From Polyangiaceae bacterium (lineage in GTDB: Bacteria > Myxococcota > Polyangia > Polyangiales > Polyangiaceae), in NCBI GenBank assembly GCA_025936205.1, contig JAICTU010000047.1, positions 1 through 27,224 on the forward strand: 27,224 nt of DNA, written 5' to 3'. How positions within the stretch are numbered: position 1 is the stretch's first letter; the number at the start of each line of letters is the position of its first letter. The position numbers were made by a program, and so were the translations under genes. Below, piece after piece: positions 22,444-27,224 of the stretch. A model generated the notes under the pieces. It had not been told where the DNA came from. It saw only the letters and a program-made list of their open reading frames with translations, and did no database searches.

Positions 22444-24471
22444 TCACAAGCCAAACGGATAGGTTTCCGGCAGGTCGAGGCGCGGCGCCGCGGGTGCCGG
22501 CAGAGGCTCCAGGGCGTGCGTCTCGTCGACCCACAGATACTCGTCGAACTGACGCGGCAGGCTGGCGTGAAAGTAGTGACTCGAGAGCTCGCTCTCCGGC
22601 AAATAGAGCACGCCGATCGCGCGCTCCAGCCGCGGCTCGAGCAATGCCTCGCGCACCCCCGCGCGCGCCGGCTCGCGCAACGACAGCAGAAACGACGCGA
22701 GCTCCGTCTGGTGACAGAGGCGCTCGTAGCTGTCCGCGCGCGCGGGCAGGACGCGCTTCAGCTCCAGCGGACCGCCCCACTCCGATGCCGCTGCCACGGT
22801 GCCGTGATCCGTACCGAAGCCGACCTTGTAGCTGAGCCGGCCATGGCGCTCCCGGCAGAGCTGCCCCAGATTCAGCTGTCCACGGCTGCTCATCTCGGTC
22901 GCGGCAGCATCGCCGATGTGCGAGTTGTGCTCCCACACGATGCCCTTGGCGTCGGGACCATAGTGCCCGAGCACGCACTCCAGCGTATCGAACATGTGCC
23001 GATCGCGCAGGTTCCAGGAGCGATCCGAACCATAGTAGATGGCGCGATAGTAGGCCTCGGCGTCGGCGACCAGGCGCGCGTTCTGCGCCGCATCGAAGAA
23101 GCGCTCGCTGGCCTCGCCACCGCCGTTGTGGACGTACTCCAGGCGGCGCGCCAGCAGATCCTGCAACATGCGCACGACCGCTCCCTCCGAGCTCTCATAC
23201 GCTCCCGCCAGGACGGCGCGGCCATAGGCGGCTGGATCTTGCTGCCAGGGGGTGAGCAAGCCGTAACGGGCCCGAGCCACCCCCGCGGCGATCTGGTCCA
23301 CCCGGTCCAGGTACTGCAGCACCTCCCCGATCGAAGTGAACAAGCTGTACAGGTCCAGCCCATGAAAGCCGACCTTCGACTGAGCATCGGCGCGCGACTG
23401 GTTGTGATCATGCAGCCAACGAACGAAATCATCGGTCTCGCGGTTGCGCCACATCCAGCTCGGGAAGCGCGCGAACGGCGTGAAGTCCAGGCCGGAGCGA
23501 CGCCGGACACCGCGCGTGAACTCATCGATGCGCGCGGCGTCCGGCCAGTCCGCTTCCACCGCCACGAACGAAAACCCCTTGCGCTCGATCAATGCTCGGC
23601 TGATGCGCGCGCGCCAGCGCTGAAACTCGCTGGTGCCGTGCGTCGCCTCTCCGAGCAAGACCAGCCGCGCGTCGCCGATCCGCTCCAGCAGCGCGTCGAT
23701 CGACCTCGCCCCCATCGCCCCGTCGAGCCCTTCCGCGACCTCGCGGATCAGCCGGGGAAGCTCGCTGCCCTGGCGCGCCCGCGGCGCGCGCTCGTGGCGC
23801 GCAGAAAAGCCCTGCTCGCCGATCAGCGGCACGAAGCGCACGTCCAAGATCGGTTCCTCGCGAAAGCCATCGGCCTCGCGCGTGATCCGCATCAACACCT
23901 GACGCGACGTCTTCGATCCCACCGGGATCAACAAGCGCCCGCCGGGGGCCAGCTGCGACAGCAGCGCCTGCGGAACCTCCGGGGCGCCGGCTGCCACGGC
24001 GATCGCATCAAATGGCGCGTGCTCGGGCCAGCCGAGAGTACCGTCGCCCACCAGCACCCTCACGTTGCTGTATCCGAGCCGCTCCAGCCTGTCCGCGGCG
24101 GTCGCGGCGAGGCTCTGGTGGCGCTCCACGGTGAACACCTCGCGCGCGAGCCGGCTCGAGATCGCGGCGGCATAACCGGAACCCGTGCCGACCTCCAGCA
24201 GCCGCTCGCTGCCGGTCAGCCCCAGCTCCTGCGCCGTCAGCGCGACGATGTACGGCTGCGAGATGGTCTGGCCGCTGCCGATGGCGAGTGGTGTATCTCG
24301 ATGGGCAAACTCGCGTAGCCCCTGCTCGACGAACTCATCGCGCGGCACGCTGCGAAATGCCTCGAGCACCCGCTCGTCGGAAATGCCGCGGCGCACGAGC
24401 TGGTCCTCGACCATCGCGCGCCGATCCGCCTCGAAGTCCTGGTTGCCGGAAAGCTCCGCCGCTGAGGTCAT
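22444..24471 (-). CDS. Protein-L-isoaspartate O-methyltransferase fused to erythromycin-esterase-like domain
   Basis: A 675-residue fusion from the ATG at 24471 (a TTG five codons earlier is less likely). Residues 1 to about 215 form a protein-L-isoaspartate methyltransferase. IGSGQTISQPYIVA is the substrate/SAM loop, LLEVGTGSGYAAAI the SAM motif I, and APFDAIAVAAGAPEVP motif II. It repairs isoaspartyl residues in aged proteins. From about residue 240 to the end lies an erythromycin-esterase-like domain: LLGEATHGTSEF with Glu and His278, VEADWPDAARID, and WEHNSHIGDA with His515 and His518. The histidine/glutamate set used for hydrolysis is intact. Similar two-domain proteins are known from genomes. 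The esterase part need not act on macrolides; its natural substrate is unknown. The gene is 98 bases downstream of the histidine kinase start and divergent from the EVE gene. Confidence 0.92.
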   Translation of the reverse strand: MTSAAELSGNQDFEADRRAMVEDQLVRRGISDERVLEAFRSVPRDEFVEQGLREFAHRDTPLAIGSGQTISQPYIVALTAQELGLTGSERLLEVGTGSGYAAAISSRLAREVFTVERHQSLAATAADRLERLGYSNVRVLVGDGTLGWPEHAPFDAIAVAAGAPEVPQALLSQLAPGGRLLIPVGSKTSRQVLMRITREADGFREEPILDVRFVPLIGEQGFSARHERAPRARQGSELPRLIREVAEGLDGAMGARSIDALLERIGDARLVLLGEATHGTSEFQRWRARISRALIERKGFSFVAVEADWPDAARIDEFTRGVRRRSGLDFTPFARFPSWMWRNRETDDFVRWLHDHNQSRADAQSKVGFHGLDLYSLFTSIGEVLQYLDRVDQIAAGVARARYGLLTPWQQDPAAYGRAVLAGAYESSEGAVVRMLQDLLARRLEYVHNGGGEASERFFDAAQNARLVADAEAYYRAIYYGSDRSWNLRDRHMFDTLECVLGHYGPDAKGIVWEHNSHIGDAAATEMSSRGQLNLGQLCRERHGRLSYKVGFGTDHGTVAAASEWGGPLELKRVLPARADSYERLCHQTELASFLLSLREPARAGVREALLEPRLERAIGVLYLPESELSSHYFHASLPRQFDEYLWVDETHALEPLPAPAAPRLDLPETYPFGL

Positions 24472-24567
24472 GACCCCAGCGTGCAATGCTCATGCCCCGG
24501 CTGCGGCGCAGGAGAGGCTTCCTGCAACGGCGAGGCAGCCCTGCCGGGTCCCAGCACGAGTCCCGCT

Positions 24568-24586
24568 ACTGACAGAAACTGTCAGT
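24568..24586. promoter_or_regulatory. Operator-like palindrome in the divergent gap
   Basis: ACTGACAG-AAA-CTGTCAGT is a perfect 8-bp inverted repeat with a 3-base centre, ending 21 bases before the EVE gene start, within the 136-base divergent gap. The position suits an operator controlling the EVE gene or both genes. It could also form a small hairpin in the EVE mRNA leader. Confidence 0.45.
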
Positions 24587-24607
24587 GCCTGGTGGCAGGG
24601 TCTACCG

Positions 24608-25075
24608 ATGAAAAATTCACTGATCGTCTCGAAAGACGCTCGCGCCTGGGTCTCCGTGATATCGCGCGCCCACGTCGAACGCGGCGCTGCGGGTGGCTTC
24701 ACCCAGGTCTGCCACGGCAAACGGGCGCCGCTCGAACGCATGCAGCCGGGGCACTGGATTGCGTACTACTCCCCCACCAGCGAGTTCCACGGCGGTGAGC
24801 CCTTGCGCGCCTTCACCGCCATCGGCCGCGTGCTGAGCGAAACGGCGTACCGCTTCGACATGGGCGATGGCTTCGTACCCTTTCGCAAGGACGTGGCCTA
24901 CGCCACCACCAGCCACGCGGCGCCGATCCATCCACTGCTCCCGCGCCTGCACTTCGCCCAGCGCACCCCCAACTGGGGCATGCTCGCACGCCGCGGACAC
25001 TTCGAGATCGACGCCCACGACCTGACCGTGATCGCGCAGGCCATGGGCTGCGCGCTGAAGACGGCGCGAAGCTGA
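24608..25075 (+). CDS. EVE-domain protein (UPF0310/PUA-like)
   Basis: A 155-residue protein that is essentially a single EVE domain. Family blocks are WVSVISRAHVERGAAGGFTQVCHGKRAPL, which is one strand-helix unit (read as WVSVISRAHVERG and GFTQVCHGKRAPL), RMQPGHWIAYYSP, LRAFTAIGRVL, GFVPFRKDV and LHFAQRTPNWG. The aromatic and basic residues of the PUA-like pocket are present. EVE domains bind modified bases in nucleic acids, and some are linked to modification-dependent defence. The ATG at 24608 has AGGG about ten bases upstream. The frame is open further upstream only because of high GC. It converges on a C5-cytosine methyltransferase gene 123 bases away, which makes a modified-cytosine link attractive but unproven. 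Confidence 0.85.
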   Translation: MKNSLIVSKDARAWVSVISRAHVERGAAGGFTQVCHGKRAPLERMQPGHWIAYYSPTSEFHGGEPLRAFTAIGRVLSETAYRFDMGDGFVPFRKDVAYATTSHAAPIHPLLPRLHFAQRTPNWGMLARRGHFEIDAHDLTVIAQAMGCALKTARS

Positions 25076-25102
25076 ACGCCTCTTCGAGGGGAGAGTTGGG
25101 AA

Positions 25103-25141
25103 AGCGGGCTCTGCCCCGCGCTGTGCGGCACAAAGCCCGCT
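25103..25141. terminator. Hairpin between convergent genes, possible bidirectional terminator
   Basis: AGCGGGCT (25103-25110) and AGCCCGCT (25134-25141) form an 8-bp outer stem; TGCC and GGCA (25112-25115, 25127-25130) can pair inside. It lies between the ends of the EVE and methyltransferase genes. No long U-tract is present on either strand. Confidence 0.4.
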
Positions 25142-25198
25142 GCTCATTGAGCCTTCTGTCTAGCACGCCACGGCGTTTGCAGCGCGACGCAGCGCCGC

Positions 25199-26368
25199 TC
25201 AGCTCGACGCCGACTGCATGCGCGCCAGATGCGCGCGCACGGTCTGCAGGAAGCCCTCCGGGAAGTGGAGCGAGCTGACGTCGGCGCGGCGCAGAAATCC
25301 TGTGGTCGCTTTGACGGAGAGGGGCACAGAGGGATACTCGAGGAAGTCGTGCAGCGGCGCACCGGAGGTCTGCACCGGCCAGTCCGAGGCCTGCGCTTGG
25401 TAGCGCCCGTGCCCGACGTTCCAGGCGGCGTGGGGCCAACGGCTGCCCGGGCCGAGCGCCGGCCCTTGCTGCACCACCGGCGCTCCGGGTTCGCGCAAGC
25501 GCCTGCCGATCCACGCCGCTACATCCACCGTGACCGCGTTGCCGACCAGCTTCCAGCGGTGTCCCCGCCGCACGACCTTCAGCGCGGGTAGCGTCCAGTC
25601 GGCGATGAAGCCTTGCATGCGCTCGGCGTCGCGGATGTCCGGTGTCACGACGCGTCCGTTGGGCAGCACGATGGCCGGCGGCGACGGGATGCCGATCGAG
25701 GATCCGCCCTTGAGCGTGGGAATGCCGTTCTCCGCCCAGCCGAGCCCGCGGATGCCTTCGGTCCAGTAGAAGCCGCTGGCGCATTTGCGCCGGCGCGCGG
25801 GCACGGGGGGAGGCCCTGCCTCGTCGGCAAACAGCACACTGCGCGGATCGCCGCTGAGCGCCGCCACCAGGAAGACGCGCAGGCGGCGCTGCGGCAAGCC
25901 AAACGCCTGCGAATTGACCACACGGTACGCCCAGCGATAGCCGAGCGCCTCCAGCTCGCTCAGGATCACGCGCAAGGCTTCGCCCTTGGCGAGCTGAAGC
26001 ATGAAGGGCACGTTTTCGATCAGCAGCCAGGGCACCTTGCGCACGCGGAGCAGGCGAAAGACCTCGTGCACGAGGCCCGAGCGGCTGCCGGCGATGCCAG
26101 CGGTGCGTCCCGCCTGGCTCAGATCTTGACAGGGGAAGCCTGCCGTCAGCAGCTCGATGCCGCGCGGCAGCTGCTTCAGCGTGCGGATGTCGGCGTGCCG
26201 GCGCACGCCCGGAAAGCGTTCCTCCAGCACCGCGCTGGCGCCCGCGTCGCAATCGCAGAGCAACTGGGTCTCGTGCCCCGCTCGAGACAGTCCCAGCTCG
26301 ATGCCGCCGATGCCAGCGAATAGCCCTGCCGTGGACAAAGCCGGCAGCGACGGCGGCGCGTCCTTCAT
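25199..26368 (-). CDS. DNA (cytosine-5) methyltransferase (Dcm-like, solitary)
   Basis: A 389-residue C5-cytosine methyltransferase with motifs in the usual order: I (LFAGIGGIELGL, about residues 16-27), IV (GFPCQDLSQAG, catalytic Cys80), VI (ENVPFML), VIII (QRRLRVFLVA) and X (VGNAVTV). The variable segment between VIII and IX is short (GFYWTEGIRGLGW, TLKGGSSIGIPSPP), so the target is probably short, but the sequence cannot be predicted. About 90 residues follow motif X, ending with a GFLRRADVSSLHFPEGFL block. No restriction endonuclease gene is adjacent, so it is a solitary enzyme here, or its partner is elsewhere. The ATG at 26368 directly follows a hairpin that covers the ribosome-binding region. 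The gene is 58 bases downstream of purU and convergent with the EVE gene. Confidence 0.92.
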   Translation of the reverse strand: MKDAPPSLPALSTAGLFAGIGGIELGLSRAGHETQLLCDCDAGASAVLEERFPGVRRHADIRTLKQLPRGIELLTAGFPCQDLSQAGRTAGIAGSRSGLVHEVFRLLRVRKVPWLLIENVPFMLQLAKGEALRVILSELEALGYRWAYRVVNSQAFGLPQRRLRVFLVAALSGDPRSVLFADEAGPPPVPARRRKCASGFYWTEGIRGLGWAENGIPTLKGGSSIGIPSPPAIVLPNGRVVTPDIRDAERMQGFIADWTLPALKVVRRGHRWKLVGNAVTVDVAAWIGRRLREPGAPVVQQGPALGPGSRWPHAAWNVGHGRYQAQASDWPVQTSGAPLHDFLEYPSVPLSVKATTGFLRRADVSSLHFPEGFLQTVRAHLARMQSASS

Positions 26369-26369
26369 C

Positions 26370-26398
26370 CAGGCACCGCCGCCCTGCGCAGGTGCCTG
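26370..26398 (-). promoter_or_regulatory. Hairpin abutting the methyltransferase start codon
   Basis: CAGGCACC and GGTGCCTG (26391-26398 and 26370-26377) form a perfect 8-bp stem with a 13-base purine-rich loop in the minus-strand RNA. The stem ends one base before the ATG and so would sequester the initiation region. Several C5 methyltransferases bind their own upstream region, so autoregulation or translational control is possible. Confidence 0.45.
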
Positions 26399-26432
26399 AC
26401 TCGAACAGCCATCACTCGAACAGCAATCACTC
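26399..26432. repeat. 15-bp tandem direct repeat at the end of purU
   Basis: ACTCGAACAGCCATC (26399-26413) is followed by ACTCGAACAGCAATC (26414-26428) and then ACTC. The two units differ at one base. The array covers the purU stop codon and the short gap before the methyltransferase gene. Confidence 0.7.
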
Positions 26433-27224
26433 AAAAACCACGGTGCGGTTGCCGTGCACCAGCACGCGGTGTTCGAGGTGCCAGCGCACCGCGCGCCCGA
26501 GCACGCTGCGTTCGACATCACGGCCCTTGCGGATCAGGTCACCGATCGAGTCCTTGTGCGTGGTGCGGATCACGTCCTGCTCGATGATCGGGCCTTCGTC
26601 GAGCGTCTCCGTGGCGTAGTGCGCCGTGGCGCCGATCAACTTCACGCCGCGCTCCGCTGCCTGGTGGTAGGGCTTGCCACCGGCGAACGCCGGCAGGAAC
26701 GAGTGGTGAATGTTGATGATGCGATGGCGGAAGCGCTGCACGAAGCCAGCGCTCAGGATCTGCATGTAACGCGCCAGCACGACCAGGTCGATGCGCTCGC
26801 GCTCCAGCAGCTCGATCTCCTTCGCCTCCTGCTCCAGCTTGGTCTCCGGAGTGATCGGGAAGACCAGGAACGGGATCGCCTCGTGCTCGGCCACGCGCGC
26901 CAGATCCGGTCGATTGCTGATGATCAGCCGGATGTTGCAGGGCAGCTCGCCGCTGCGATGGCGCCACAGCAGATCGTGCAGGCAGTGGTCATACTGCGAC
27001 ACGAAGATGGCCACGCGGCGCTCTTCGCTCTGGTAGTAGAGCCTCAGATCCATGCCAAAGCGCTGCGCGACCTCGGACAGCGCCCGCTCCAGCGTACCTC
27101 GATCGGTCAACAGCCCCGAAAAGTCGAAGCGGATGCGCTGAAAGAATTGCCCCGCCGGCTCGTTGCGATGCTGGTCCGCGTCCAGGATGTTCGCGCCATG
27201 CCCGGTGAGCACCTGCGCCAGGGC
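26427..27224 (-). CDS. purU: Formyltetrahydrofolate deformylase, N-terminus cut by window end
   Basis: 265 residues are visible. The enzyme hydrolyses 10-formyltetrahydrofolate to formate and tetrahydrofolate, balancing one-carbon pools and feeding formate to purine synthesis. The visible start, ALAQVLTGHGANILDADQH, is the ACT-domain helix and strand (the sequence GANILDADQH is diagnostic), so roughly 20 residues are missing. The formyl-transferase-like catalytic domain has LARYMQIL, NIHHSFLPAFAGGKPYHQA with the catalytic His, and ATAHYATETLDEGPIIEQD with the catalytic Asp. The C-terminus, GRAVRWHLEHRVLVHGNRTVVF, is typical. No terminator follows, so read-through into the methyltransferase gene is possible. 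Confidence 0.93.
   Translation of the reverse strand, partial: ALAQVLTGHGANILDADQHRNEPAGQFFQRIRFDFSGLLTDRGTLERALSEVAQRFGMDLRLYYQSEERRVAIFVSQYDHCLHDLLWRHRSGELPCNIRLIISNRPDLARVAEHEAIPFLVFPITPETKLEQEAKEIELLERERIDLVVLARYMQILSAGFVQRFRHRIINIHHSFLPAFAGGKPYHQAAERGVKLIGATAHYATETLDEGPIIEQDVIRTTHKDSIGDLIRKGRDVERSVLGRAVRWHLEHRVLVHGNRTVVFE

Noticed and set aside
24608..26368. A complete restriction-modification system
   Set aside because: A methyltransferase and an EVE protein are present, but no endonuclease, McrB-like GTPase or HNH/Mrr domain is visible in any frame between or beside them.

Overview
The window is about 27 kb of very GC-rich DNA. Codon third positions are almost always G or C, and long antisense open frames are common as a result. 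The gene content points to a myxobacterium (Myxococcota, Polyangia/Sorangium-like). It includes eukaryote-type Ser/Thr kinases, one of them fused to a sigma-54 activator, a double hybrid histidine kinase, several lipoproteins, a Cys-rich repeat protein, and conserved hypotheticals of the kind seen in that phylum. The taxonomic call is inference from content and composition. No tRNA, rRNA, CRISPR array or insertion sequence was seen.

Region 1 (1-5555, minus strand). A tightly packed run reads right to left: a candidate promoter, a short leader peptide with Phe, Tyr and Trp codons, a transcription attenuator, DAHP synthase, an UxaA/altronate dehydratase-family protein, a hydantoinase-A/5-oxoprolinase subunit, and the N-terminal part of an FAD-dependent oxidoreductase that leaves the window. 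The attenuator has textbook 1:2, 2:3 and 3:4 alternative pairings. It is the best regulatory structure in the window and seems to put sugar-acid and oxoproline-type genes under aromatic amino acid control. The last junction (about 640-710) looks like a recombination or assembly breakpoint.

Region 2 (5560-8230). A frame-disrupted small gene is followed by a Ser/Thr protein kinase. The kinase meets head-on a two-gene partner-switching pair (GHKL ATPase and STAS-like protein), with only two bases between the stop codons.

Region 3 (8228-10894, plus strand). A lactonase and a fumarylacetoacetate hydrolase-family enzyme fit a sugar-acid (L-fuconate-like) catabolic unit ending in a terminator. A conserved hypothetical with its own promoter-like region follows.

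Region 4 (10812-17978). Three lipoprotein genes lie on the minus strand: a YbaY-like protein, an ASH/Ig-like protein, and a protein with four Cys-rich repeats. They are divergent from a 1577-residue kinase-AAA-TPR-GAF-sigma54-Fis regulator on the plus strand.

Region 5 (18069-22345). A GH43 arabinanase-like gene has been split by an apparent 17-bp duplication. It converges on a 1007-residue histidine kinase with two complete kinase cores around a receiver domain.

Region 6 (22444-27224). A protein-isoaspartate methyltransferase/erythromycin-esterase fusion is divergent from an EVE-domain protein. The EVE gene converges on a C5-cytosine DNA methyltransferase, which lies just downstream of purU (formyltetrahydrofolate deformylase, cut by the window end). 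The pairing of a possible modified-base reader with a cytosine methyltransferase is the most suggestive functional neighbourhood in this part.
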